Of a stretch of 50,074 nucleotides of DNA, positions 25,376 through 33,457 are shown one piece after another (the stretch's first letter is position 1; each line of letters begins with the position of its first letter). The stretch is taken from contig JAGOLX010000044.1 of assembly GCA_017993835.1 (NCBI GenBank), forward strand, positions 1 to 50,074, written 5' to 3'. The notes below the pieces were generated by a model, which saw nothing but the letters and a program-made list of their open reading frames with translations, ran no database searches and had not been told where the DNA came from. A program made the translations under genes and the position numbers. Source of the stretch: Phycisphaerae bacterium. GTDB lineage: Bacteria > Planctomycetota > Phycisphaerae > Sedimentisphaerales > Anaerobacaceae.

Positions 25376-25912
25376 ATGGCAAGAAGACTGAATACACGAG
25401 AGAAACGCGTGCTCCTGCTCGGAGCGGCGTCGGCGGTGCTCATCCTGATCTTCACGTATGGCTCGAAGGGATATGACTGCTGGACCGAGGCGCGGGCGAC
25501 CCTGTCCGCGGCCAAGCGGACGATCGGCGAGGTCGAGACGGACCGGAGCCGGCAGGCCGCCCTGGCGGCGCTGGTGCCTGTGTGCGAGGCCCCGCTGGTG
25601 GAGGACCAGCAGAAGTTCCTCTTCCGGGACCGACTGCACGAGCAACTGAAGAAGGCGGGCATCAACACGGAGCCCTTGCAGTTCCTGCCGGTGAGGAAGC
25701 CCAAGGGCGTCCCCTACAGGGTGCTGAAGATCAAGTGCAAGGGCAAGGGCAAGTTCGACCAGTTGCTCGACTTCCTGTCGCACCTGAACGAGAACCCCTA
25801 TCTGATCGGCGTGGAAGAGTTGCGGATCCAGTGCGATACGAAGGAGCCGCCGGAGAAGCGGAAAGACAAGGAGATCCAGATCGACCTGACGGTGAGCACG
25901 TTCGTCAAATGA
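25376..25912 (+). CDS. GspM/PilO-like membrane protein
   Basis: A 178-residue bitopic protein. The basic N-terminus and transmembrane helix (about 12-30, VLLLGAASAVLILIFTYG) precede a coiled-coil stretch (AKRTIGEVETDRSRQAAL) and a C-terminal ferredoxin-like domain (PYRVLKIKCKGKGKFDQLLD). This is the layout of GspM/PilO, the partner of GspL/PilN that precedes it. Confidence 0.75.
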   Translation: MARRLNTREKRVLLLGAASAVLILIFTYGSKGYDCWTEARATLSAAKRTIGEVETDRSRQAALAALVPVCEAPLVEDQQKFLFRDRLHEQLKKAGINTEPLQFLPVRKPKGVPYRVLKIKCKGKGKFDQLLDFLSHLNENPYLIGVEELRIQCDTKEPPEKRKDKEIQIDLTVSTFVK

Positions 25913-25949
25913 CATCGTGCGTCAGCGGAAAGAGAGGATTCATCGAGAC

Positions 25950-26690
25950 ATGCAGGTGAGAACAGGAGACATCCATCACGATGGGCGGGTCCCGCGGCTC
26001 CTGGCGGCAGCGGCGGTGCTGCTCGGCGTCTCCGCCTTCGCCAAGGTGGCGGCCTTCTACGTCGAGCGGGGACAGATCCAGGGTCTCGCTGGCCTGGCCC
26101 GGATCGGGGACGAGCCCAACGGCTTGGCGGGGTACCAGGACCAGGCGAAGAAAGCGGCCGAGGCGATCAAACAGAAGAATCTATTCATCAAGGAACCGCC
26201 CAAGGAGCACCCAATCAAACAGGTGGATGGGATTCTCGGCGACGAGGCGTTCATCGCAGGCCAATGGTACAAGGCCGGCGGCAAGGTAGGCGACGCCAAG
26301 ATCATCGAGATCGGGCCGACCTATGTGAAGGTCGAGTGGGAGGGCAAGGAGCAGAGCTTTGCCCCGATCGGCGCCGCGGTCTCTGCGCCCTCGGCACCGC
26401 CGCCGGCGCCGAAGGAGGTCAATAAGGAGCCGGCGCCCGAAGCGCCCAAGCCCGAGGCCAAGGCGGCGCCTGCGAAAGAGGCGACGCCGGAGCCTGTCGA
26501 ACCGGACGATCCCCTCGCGTGGCTCAATGTGAGAATGTCCGCTCGCTTGAAGGCCTTCCTGGTGGAGAAGTGGAATGGAGCTTCGGAAGAAGAAAAGGCC
26601 AGGGCCAAAGAGGAATGGAACCGGATGTCCGACAGTGACAAGCAGAGGGCGATCGATCAGATGGAAAGCCATGTAGATGAAATGCGATGA
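25950..26690 (+). CDS. GspC/PilP-like protein 1 with Pro/Ala/Glu-rich linker and C-terminal helices
   Basis: A 246-residue protein. ATG 25950 is chosen (GAGAGGA lies about 12 bases upstream); a GTG at 25917 is possible. A transmembrane helix (about 14-32) is followed by a GspC HR/PilP-type block: KKNLFI-x3-PKEHPIKQVDGILGDEAFI, GQWYKAGGKVGDAKIIEIGP, VKVEWEGKEQSF. This is the domain that contacts the secretin. Then come a 55-residue Pro/Ala/Lys/Glu linker and a helical tail (SEEEKARAKEEWNRMSDSDK). A paralogue follows immediately. Confidence 0.75.
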   Translation: MQVRTGDIHHDGRVPRLLAAAAVLLGVSAFAKVAAFYVERGQIQGLAGLARIGDEPNGLAGYQDQAKKAAEAIKQKNLFIKEPPKEHPIKQVDGILGDEAFIAGQWYKAGGKVGDAKIIEIGPTYVKVEWEGKEQSFAPIGAAVSAPSAPPPAPKEVNKEPAPEAPKPEAKAAPAKEATPEPVEPDDPLAWLNVRMSARLKAFLVEKWNGASEEEKARAKEEWNRMSDSDKQRAIDQMESHVDEMR

Positions 26691-27348
26691 TCGACATCAT
26701 GACCGGACCGAATCCTACACCCGCGGTCTGCTGGCCGTGGCGGTGCTTCTGGGTGCGTTGGTTCTTCTGAGGATCGCGGGGTTCGTGACAGCGTCCGCCC
26801 AAGCCCGCGCCATGGCTGCCACGGCAGACCCGAACGGGCGGGGTGTTGCAGAGGTGGGCAAGCTGCTGGCCGGCGCCCAGGCGTGTGCGGAGGAACTCAA
26901 GAAGAAGAATCTGTTCATCGTTGTTCCGCCGAAGCAGCATCCGGTCGGCGAGGTGCGCGGCATCCTGGGCGAAGAAGCCCTCATCAACGGCCAATGGTAC
27001 AAGGCCGGCGACAGCGTGGAAGACGCGAAGATCGTCGCGATTGAGCCGACCAAGGTTCGAGTTGCCTGGAACGGCCAGGAGACGGAGTTCCTGCCCATTG
27101 CCTCTGCCAGCGTCGAAGGAGGATCCGAGCGGTCGGGACCGCCCTCTCGCGGCGAGCGGTCGGGCCCGCGGCGAGGTCCGACATCGGTAATGACGGGCTC
27201 TCGCGGGGCTGCGCCGGGGCAGATGCAGGGCCGTCCCTCCCCTGAGGAGATCAACAAGATGCGGGAACGAATGCAGAACATGAGCCCGGAGGAACGAAGG
27301 CGGGCCATGCAAGAGATGCGTCAGAGATTTGAGGCGAGACCTCAGTAG
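26677..27348 (+). CDS. GspC/PilP-like protein 2
   Basis: A 223-residue paralogue of the previous protein, its start overlapping that gene by 14 bases. The transmembrane helix is LLAVAVLLGALVLLRIAGF. The matching block is KKKNLFI-x3-PKQHPVGEVRGILGEEAL, GQWYKAGDSVEDAKIVAIEP, VRVAWNGQETEF. The linker is Gly/Ser/Arg/Pro-rich instead of Pro/Ala/Glu-rich, and the helical tail contains NMSPEERRRAMQEMRQRF. Two C-like subunits in one operon suggest hetero-oligomers or alternative secretin contacts (inference). Confidence 0.75.
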   Translation: MKCDDRHHDRTESYTRGLLAVAVLLGALVLLRIAGFVTASAQARAMAATADPNGRGVAEVGKLLAGAQACAEELKKKNLFIVVPPKQHPVGEVRGILGEEALINGQWYKAGDSVEDAKIVAIEPTKVRVAWNGQETEFLPIASASVEGGSERSGPPSRGERSGPRRGPTSVMTGSRGAAPGQMQGRPSPEEINKMRERMQNMSPEERRRAMQEMRQRFEARPQ

Positions 27349-27374
27349 TCCCTGTTCAGGAAAGGTTTGTCTGA

Positions 27375-27827
27375 ATGAAGTCACCAAATGCCATCGCAAC
27401 CGTCATTTTGATCGTCGCGGCGCTTATCGCGGCGTATGCCATTGGTCTGCTGATTCGCCAAGCCAGGGTGGGAGATTCGTCCTCCCTTACCCCCGGTGCG
27501 GCAGAGGTCAATGAAACTCGCATCCGCGAGAGCACCGCGGCGCTGGACCACGCTCCAGGAACCGGGCAGTCACAGGATTCGCAGCAGGCCCGGGCGAAAC
27601 TCAAGCAGAAACGCACCGAAGACCTCCAGAAGATGGAGTCGGCGACGGAGGAACAGAAGGAGCAGTTCCGAGAGAGAATCCGGGACCGTTTCAGCGCGGA
27701 CCCGAACGCCAGGGCAGCCAAGAGACGCCCCGTGAGAGGCGCGGTGCCCGCGGCGACTCCGGCGACGCAGGACCCCAACGCGGGCTCCCAGGACGAGAAG
27801 GCCGGCTCGGATCCCAACGGCCGGTGA
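27375..27827 (+). CDS. Small anchored protein of the secretion operon
   Basis: A 150-residue protein with an N-terminal transmembrane helix (about 6-27, IATVILIVAALIAAYAIGLL). The periplasmic part contains a charged helical segment (SATEEQKEQFRERIRDRF) like the tails of the two preceding proteins, then a Pro/Ala/Asn-rich tail. There is no GspC-type block. It is not a recognised family; position suggests an accessory subunit of the secretion apparatus. Confidence 0.65.
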   Translation: MKSPNAIATVILIVAALIAAYAIGLLIRQARVGDSSSLTPGAAEVNETRIRESTAALDHAPGTGQSQDSQQARAKLKQKRTEDLQKMESATEEQKEQFRERIRDRFSADPNARAAKRRPVRGAVPAATPATQDPNAGSQDEKAGSDPNGR

Positions 27828-27878
27828 GAGTGGATTGCTGGATGAAACGCTAACACTGGATTGAAGTGAGGTGACACC

Positions 27879-30800
27879 TTGGAACGGTCAAAGATAGTTT
27901 TGTGGGTTCTGGTCCTTGTCGCGGCCGGTGTGATCATCTGGTGGGTGGGGTTCCGTCCGCCGGCGCCGGACCTGCCCCGCGTCGAACGGAAGGGGGGGGC
28001 CCTCGCGGGCGCCAGGGTGTCTGCGCCCAACGAGCCGAACTCGCCCGAGAGCGACACGGCGCCTGCGGATGCGAACCAGCCGGGGGACAAGGATCCGAAC
28101 CAGCCGAAGGTGCAGGCCGGTGCGCCGGAGCCCAACGCGCCTCCGAAGCCGGAAGCAGAGAAACCCTCGGAGGCGAAGCCCGCGAAGGCCGAAGTCCCGG
28201 AGGACCCGAACGATCCGCTGGAGGCGGTCAATCTCAAGGACGTCGAGATGAAGAACATCATCGAGAAGATCGCCCAGTGGACCGGCAAGGCGGTCATTCC
28301 CAGCGACGAGGCCATGAAGCAGAAGATCACGATCTATGCGCCGGACAAGCTGCCTCGGAGCAAGGCTCTGCTCAAGATCTACAGCGCCCTGCGAATGAAA
28401 GGCTTCACGCCGGAAATCGTGGACGACACGATCTTCCTCAAGCCGCTCAGCGAGGCCCGATTGGGAGTCCATCCGATCGTTCCCCCGGATCAGCCGCTGG
28501 CGGCCTTCGAGAACTCCGCTCAAATCGTGCAGAAGCTCTTCAAGCTGGCCAATTACCCTCCCGCCCAGATGGCGGAGATCGTCCGCCCGTTGATTGGCGA
28601 GTACGGGCACGTGGGCGCCGACGAGACGACCGGGACGCTGCTGGTGATCGACACGGTGGGGAACCTCATGCGGATCGAGAGCATCATCACGCAGTTCGAC
28701 GTCCCCGACGCCGGCAAGATCGCCACGGAGATCTTCGAGATTCACACTGGAGACCCGACGGAGATGGTCCAGGTGCTTCGTCTGCTCCTGGGTGGCACAG
28801 CAGACGGTCGCAGGGGCGGACAATTGCGGAGCAGCGGGACCTCCTCCCGACCGGCCAGTCAGTCATCCGGCGGCAGCGGCAAGGGCGCCACGTCCGTGGT
28901 CATCGGCGTGGGCGACATCCCCATCGTTCTGATCCCGGAGCCCAAGCGCAAGTGGATCATCGCCCGCGCGTCGCCGGAGACCATCAAGCAGATCGGCGAG
29001 TGGATCGCGAAGATGGACAAGGAACAGCCAATCGCGCCGGAGTACGAGACGGTTTCCATCGTCTACGCCAATGTGGATGAGGTCGCGCGCCGGATTCAGC
29101 AGTCTCTGGAGGACATGCCTGGCAGCGAGCTGCGTCCCAACGTGCTGGTCCAGCCGCTTTCGCAGACGCGGCAGATCATGATCTTCGGCCGGGCCGATCT
29201 GCGGCAGATGATCAAGAAGCTGATTGCCGAGGTCGACGTGATGCCCGGGCAGTTCCTGACGGAGGTCTTCGATCTCAAGCACGCCGACCCCGATCAGATC
29301 AAGACGAACATCGAGGGCTTGTATGAATCGCAGTCGGGCACCTCGTACAGCTACGGCTATCGCAGCTCGCGATACCGTGACATCCAGCCGAGCGAAACCG
29401 TGAAGGCCATCTCGTATCCGTCGATGGGACAGATCACGGTGATCGCGTCGGCGGAGAACATGGAGAAGATCCGCAAGCAGATTGCGGACTGGGACGTGCC
29501 CCTGGATGTGGACCAGGTCAAGCCGAGGATCATCGAACTGAAGAACTCCGATCCCGTCCAGATGGCGCAACTGCTGACGAAGCTGTTCTCCGAGGACTCG
29601 GAGGGCAGCAGCTCGCTGTTTCGCATCTTGTACTACGGCTATGACGAGATGGAGCAGAAGAAGAAGATCATCGGTCCGCTGTACGGGCAGTTGACCTTCG
29701 AGGAGGTCCCGGGGACCAAGAAGATCATCGTGATCAGCAAGATTCCCCAGGCGTATGAGGTGATCGAGCAGTTGATTATGGAACTGGACCGGCAGGAGAT
29801 GGCGGAGATCCCGCACGTCGTCCAGATCAAGTACGCCGACACCGAGGATCTCACGGAGCGGCTCAACGCCATGTTCAACGAGCAGGGGACGCCCGCGCCC
29901 ATTCGCCGGACGACCCGGGGCATTGGCGATTACTCTATGGACAGCGGCGACGAAGGGCAGAACCAGAACAGCCCTCGCAACAACCCCTCCAACAACAGCC
30001 GACAGAACAACGCGGATACCTACACGCCGCCCTGGTCTTCGGGAGGCGCGAGGCGGATGACGAATGAAGAGCCGATCAGCAACGTGATCGGACGGGTCCG
30101 GTTCATTCCGGACCCAAGGAGCAAGTCCATCCTGGTGCTGGCGCCCCCCGAGTTCCAGAAGAGCATCGAAGAGACGATTCGGCAGTTGGACGTGCCGGGC
30201 AAACAGGTCATGGTCAAGGCCGTGGTTGTCGAAGTGGACCACCAGGATATGACCTCCCTGGGCGTGCAGTTGTCGTCGAATCCCGCGGACACCTTCTCGG
30301 TCGGCGAGAACGGCATGACCGCCCTGGGCGAGCTGACGTATCTTCAGGAGCGAGGCTCCGCCACGATCGAGGTGGGAACCAGCGTCACGGGTCTGCTGGA
30401 CCTCCTGGTGAAGAAGGTCAATGCCAAGATCCTCAACCAGCAGTCGCTGTGGACCGAGGACAACGAAGAGGCGAGCTTCTTCAAGGGCCAGAGGATCGCG
30501 TTCCAGACGAGTTCCACGACTTCGGAGACGGGGATCAGCCGGACGCAGAACTTCGACTATCAGGATGTCGGCATGACGCTCGCCGTGCGGCCCAGCATCA
30601 CGCCGGAGAAGAATGTCGATATGATGGTCACCGTGCTGCTGTCCGACCTGACGGGCGACTCGACCAATGGCCAGCCCAACAGGCGAGTCATGAACAGCAC
30701 GACAAACATGATCGTGCAGAACGGCCAGACCCTCATGCTGGGAGGCATTCTCTTCCAGACGGACAGCAAGATCGAGAGAAAGGTCCCACTCCTGGGCGAC

Positions 30801-31013
30801 GTGCCGCTCTTGGGCGAGTTGTTCAAACATCACGACGTCAGGAAGGCGAACAACGAGCTGATCGTGTTCATCACTCCGTATGTGATGGACGAGGAAACGT
30901 CCGAAACGACCAAAGCGGAAATCATCGAGCAACCGAAGCAGAAACTGGAGACGGTTGAGGGCGAATTGAAGCAGATGTCTGAGGACTTGGAAGAGGCTCT
31001 GGAGAAGGACTAA
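27879..31013 (+). CDS. gspD: GspD-type secretin with expanded N-domain array
   Basis: A 1044-residue secretin, started at TTG 27879 with GAGGTG upstream. It has an uncleaved-looking N-terminal helix (7-25), a Pro/Glu/Asn linker (30-110), an N0-like domain (113-190) and about six further N1/N-type domains (near 211-277, 283-382, 388-455, 459-540, 547-635, 642-772), each showing the (I/V)xxLxxAD/(D)P...L...L pattern followed by IVIA/VI(A/S)-type strands. The secretin barrel occupies about 775-1003, with MVKAVVVEVDHQDMTSLGVQ and the closing LMLGGILFQTDSKIERKVPL, LLGDVPLLGELFK. Typical GspD is 650-700 residues with N0-N3, so the periplasmic stack here is much longer. It closes the operon. Confidence 0.9.
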   Translation: MERSKIVLWVLVLVAAGVIIWWVGFRPPAPDLPRVERKGGALAGARVSAPNEPNSPESDTAPADANQPGDKDPNQPKVQAGAPEPNAPPKPEAEKPSEAKPAKAEVPEDPNDPLEAVNLKDVEMKNIIEKIAQWTGKAVIPSDEAMKQKITIYAPDKLPRSKALLKIYSALRMKGFTPEIVDDTIFLKPLSEARLGVHPIVPPDQPLAAFENSAQIVQKLFKLANYPPAQMAEIVRPLIGEYGHVGADETTGTLLVIDTVGNLMRIESIITQFDVPDAGKIATEIFEIHTGDPTEMVQVLRLLLGGTADGRRGGQLRSSGTSSRPASQSSGGSGKGATSVVIGVGDIPIVLIPEPKRKWIIARASPETIKQIGEWIAKMDKEQPIAPEYETVSIVYANVDEVARRIQQSLEDMPGSELRPNVLVQPLSQTRQIMIFGRADLRQMIKKLIAEVDVMPGQFLTEVFDLKHADPDQIKTNIEGLYESQSGTSYSYGYRSSRYRDIQPSETVKAISYPSMGQITVIASAENMEKIRKQIADWDVPLDVDQVKPRIIELKNSDPVQMAQLLTKLFSEDSEGSSSLFRILYYGYDEMEQKKKIIGPLYGQLTFEEVPGTKKIIVISKIPQAYEVIEQLIMELDRQEMAEIPHVVQIKYADTEDLTERLNAMFNEQGTPAPIRRTTRGIGDYSMDSGDEGQNQNSPRNNPSNNSRQNNADTYTPPWSSGGARRMTNEEPISNVIGRVRFIPDPRSKSILVLAPPEFQKSIEETIRQLDVPGKQVMVKAVVVEVDHQDMTSLGVQLSSNPADTFSVGENGMTALGELTYLQERGSATIEVGTSVTGLLDLLVKKVNAKILNQQSLWTEDNEEASFFKGQRIAFQTSSTTSETGISRTQNFDYQDVGMTLAVRPSITPEKNVDMMVTVLLSDLTGDSTNGQPNRRVMNSTTNMIVQNGQTLMLGGILFQTDSKIERKVPLLGDVPLLGELFKHHDVRKANNELIVFITPYVMDEETSETTKAEIIEQPKQKLETVEGELKQMSEDLEEALEKD

Positions 31014-31042
31014 GCTGCCCATCGTAAGCCAGGAGGATCCAT

Positions 31043-31079
31043 GCGCCATGGGCGTGGTCTTCCGCCATTCCCATGGCGC
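31043..31079. terminator. 10-bp stem-loop between gspD and the convergent FAH gene
   Basis: GCGCCATGGG (31043-31052) pairs perfectly with CCCATGGCGC (31070-31079) across a 17-base loop. It lies between two convergent stops and probably serves as the end of the secretion operon. No T-tract. Confidence 0.55.
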
Positions 31080-31169
31080 GGGCGCCGAGCGGGTTCGACC
31101 GTCTGAGGGGGCGAGTTCCTCTCTATTCGGAATACAGGCTGCGAATCGGACGGCTGTGCGGACGGGAAA

Positions 31170-32138
31170 TCAGACCGTTTCGGTTGTCGCTCCGGCCAGG
31201 GGCTCGTAGAGCGCGGTGGGGCGGTCGCCCAGCGTGTTCGTCAAGACCCCGAGGTTCTCGATGGCGCACTCGATCCGGTCGGCGGCCTTGAGGAAGTTGC
31301 CGGTTGCGACGCCCACGCCGGAAGGGGTGCCCGTGCAGATCACGTCCCCCGGCTCCAGGGTCATCAGGTGGCTCAGGAACGAGACGATGTCGGCCACGCT
31401 GTAGATCATCTGACTCGTGTTGGCGTTCTGACGGACCTCGTCGTTGACCTTCAGGGTCATCTGGAGGTTCTGGACGTCGGGGATCTCGTCCCCGGTCACG
31501 AGGTACGGGCCCATCGGGCAGAAGCCATCCGCCCACTTGCCGTTGAGCCAGTCGTAGAAGTCGTCCCAGGGTCGCTGCGGGCGGGCCTTCTTGAAAGTCA
31601 CGCTGCGGGCGGAGACGTCGTTGGCGATGGTGTAGCCTGCGACATGGTCCAGTGCCGTCTCGCCCGGCACGCACTTGGCGTTCTTGCCGATGACCACCGC
31701 CAGCTCCAGCTCGTAGTCGATCTGCTCGCTGTAGACGGGCCACGGGATGGTCTGGCCGGGACCCGCGACGCAGGTCGAGGGCATCAGGAACGGGCGAGGC
31801 ACCGTCGTCCGTCGCGGCGAGTCCGACAGGCCGAGCTTGTACCCGTGATGGACGGAGGCTTCCTTGATGTGCTCGCTGTAGTTGCCGGCCAGGGCCAGGA
31901 TCTTCCCCGGCCGGGGAATCGGGGCCAGGAGGCGAAGCGAATCCAGAGGCGTCGCCTGCCTCGTGGATTCGCCGATCCGTCGGACCTCGTCGAGGCAGGC
32001 TGTCCCCCGGTCGAGGATCTCTCTCACACATCTCGGCGGGTCCTCGGTCTTCCAGGACGAAGGGACATCCACCACGCCACGGTCGGTCAAGACGCCGCAC
32101 GAGACCCCTGTGCCACGTTGATACGTCAGCAGTTTCAC
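31170..32138 (-). CDS. Fumarylacetoacetate hydrolase (FAH) family enzyme
   Basis: A 322-residue metal-dependent enzyme of the FAH superfamily, which includes hydrolases, decarboxylases and lyases acting on 2-oxo acids. The conserved blocks are PGKILALAGNYSEH, DYELELAVVIGK (metal-binding Glu residues), GYTIANDVSAR, RPWDDFYDWLNGKWADGFCPMGPYLV and ICTGTPSGVGV. The N-terminal 70 residues form the usual small domain beginning at MKLLTYQRG. No pathway genes are adjacent, so the substrate is undecided (ureidoglycolate-, 2,4-diketo-acid- or homoprotocatechuate-type are all possible). Confidence 0.85.
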   Translation of the reverse strand: MKLLTYQRGTGVSCGVLTDRGVVDVPSSWKTEDPPRCVREILDRGTACLDEVRRIGESTRQATPLDSLRLLAPIPRPGKILALAGNYSEHIKEASVHHGYKLGLSDSPRRTTVPRPFLMPSTCVAGPGQTIPWPVYSEQIDYELELAVVIGKNAKCVPGETALDHVAGYTIANDVSARSVTFKKARPQRPWDDFYDWLNGKWADGFCPMGPYLVTGDEIPDVQNLQMTLKVNDEVRQNANTSQMIYSVADIVSFLSHLMTLEPGDVICTGTPSGVGVATGNFLKAADRIECAIENLGVLTNTLGDRPTALYEPLAGATTETV

Positions 32139-32517
32139 GTTCGTATGTCTCCGAGAATCAAGGAGTTATGGATTCGAGCCGCATTGTACTGTTTCTTGCA
32201 GACGATGCAAGGCTGCGGATTGTCCATCCCGTGGCGAGCGGGGTTGTGTCCTATAAAGACGACAGGCTCCGTACTGGCGGCAAAAAGAGATGCGTTTCTC
32301 GCTTTCTCCGAGCATCAAACCGCACTGGCGATACTGAAAAGGCCGTATTCCCGTCTGATCTCAGGACGACGACCATTTGTCTCAAGCGAAAATCGCCCGC
32401 GGTCCGATGGAATCGGTGGCGGCCAACAGTCCGCTAACCGCGATTCCCCGTCGTTGGGGATTCGTGTGGCGGGTGGTGCCGCGACGAAAGAGAGTTCGTA
32501 ATGAAGGGGTGTTTCCG
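32139..32517. other. Intergenic region between divergent genes, no gene recognised
   Basis: About 380 bases. Short frames on both strands show no recognisable protein. No clear promoter hexamers, riboswitch or repeat were seen by eye. Confidence 0.45.
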
Positions 32518-33333
32518 ATGACACTGCGGGAGATCTTGGCTGGAACGAGCAATTGGCTGCGGTTCCATCGATATGAACCAGCGGGACACAGCGGGGCGGA
32601 ACTGGACAGTGACGGCCTGCTGACGATGACGCTGGACGTGCCCCCCGAGGATGAGACCGTTGCGCCTCTGCACGCCGAGCGAGGCGGGGGTCTGCCCAAG
32701 AGGCGGGCGTCGGCCTCGAGACCGGCTTCTGATGGTTCCGCGACCGTGACGTCGTTGGACCGGCGAGACTCCGTGGAGAAGCTCCAGGAGGGGTTCAACA
32801 GGCTGATCGACCAGCTTCAACAGATCAACGAGCACCTGAACGAGCAGGTGTCGCAGCACCACGATCTGATGGGACGCGTCAAGCAACTCCCCCAATTGCT
32901 CGAAAGCCTGCCTTCTGCGGTCGAGAACCAGAAGGTGCTGACCACGCAGTTGCTGGATCAGCTCCGCAGCTCTGCGGCAAAGGACCAGCAGTTTCTGGAT
33001 GTGGTGGGGCGGATTCCCGTGGAGGCGTCACGCCAGACGGACACGCTGTGCTCCATCGACCGCCAGCTCGCGGCTGCCGCGGATGCCGACGTGCAGATGG
33101 CCGCCAGTTTCCTGAAGTTCAGGGACACCCTGGACCGGCTCAACGGAAACACGGTCAGCAATACCGAGGGCATCCTCCAGATGAGCAGGACGTTCGCCAC
33201 GAGCGACCGCTATCTCAAGTATGTCGTGAATAAGCTCAACAAGCGATACGCCTGGGTCTTTGGCATCGCCGTGGGTGTCTGTGCGGCGGCAATCTGCGTC
33301 CTGGCTGGGATCGTCCTCTACCTGGCCGGATAA
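32518..33333 (+). CDS. Tail-anchored coiled-coil protein of unknown function
   Basis: A 271-residue protein. ATG 32518 follows AAGGGG by eight bases; the upstream in-frame extension to 32377 is unlikely. The N-terminal 90 residues are low-complexity and charged. Residues about 85-225 are predicted by pattern to be helical coiled coil (VEKLQEGFNRLIDQLQQINE, HLNEQVSQHHDLMGRVKQL). A single C-terminal transmembrane helix (about 248-270, VFGIAVGVCAAAICVLAGIV) leaves almost nothing beyond it, so the body is cytoplasmic. It lacks an MCP hairpin signature or HAMP domain. Confidence 0.75.
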   Translation: MTLREILAGTSNWLRFHRYEPAGHSGAELDSDGLLTMTLDVPPEDETVAPLHAERGGGLPKRRASASRPASDGSATVTSLDRRDSVEKLQEGFNRLIDQLQQINEHLNEQVSQHHDLMGRVKQLPQLLESLPSAVENQKVLTTQLLDQLRSSAAKDQQFLDVVGRIPVEASRQTDTLCSIDRQLAAAADADVQMAASFLKFRDTLDRLNGNTVSNTEGILQMSRTFATSDRYLKYVVNKLNKRYAWVFGIAVGVCAAAICVLAGIVLYLAG

Positions 33334-33337
33334 GAGA

Positions 33338-33366
33338 GGGGCCTGCACCGATTCGGTACAGGCCCC
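33338..33366. terminator. GC-rich stem-loop between convergent genes
   Basis: GGGGCCTG-C-ACCG pairs with CGGT-A-CAGGCCCC around ATT (33338-33366). It directly follows the coiled-coil gene stop and lies upstream of the convergent FN3/PA14 gene stop. It is a strong hairpin without a T-tract. Confidence 0.65.
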
Positions 33367-33457
33367 GAGGATAGTAACGGAAAGCGATGGTACAAGTCCT
33401 CCGGCGCCGCCCGGCGCAACCCAGCGGTCGGGCATTACCGCGAAGACGCTGTGCCAG

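Noticed and set aside
23885-25915. Minus-strand open frame of 676 codons
   Set aside because: Antisense shadow of the GspL- and GspM-like genes; low complexity and no recognisable motif.
28863-31049. Minus-strand open frame of 728 codons
   Set aside because: Antisense shadow of the secretin gene; composition is His/Leu/Arg/Asp-rich without domains.
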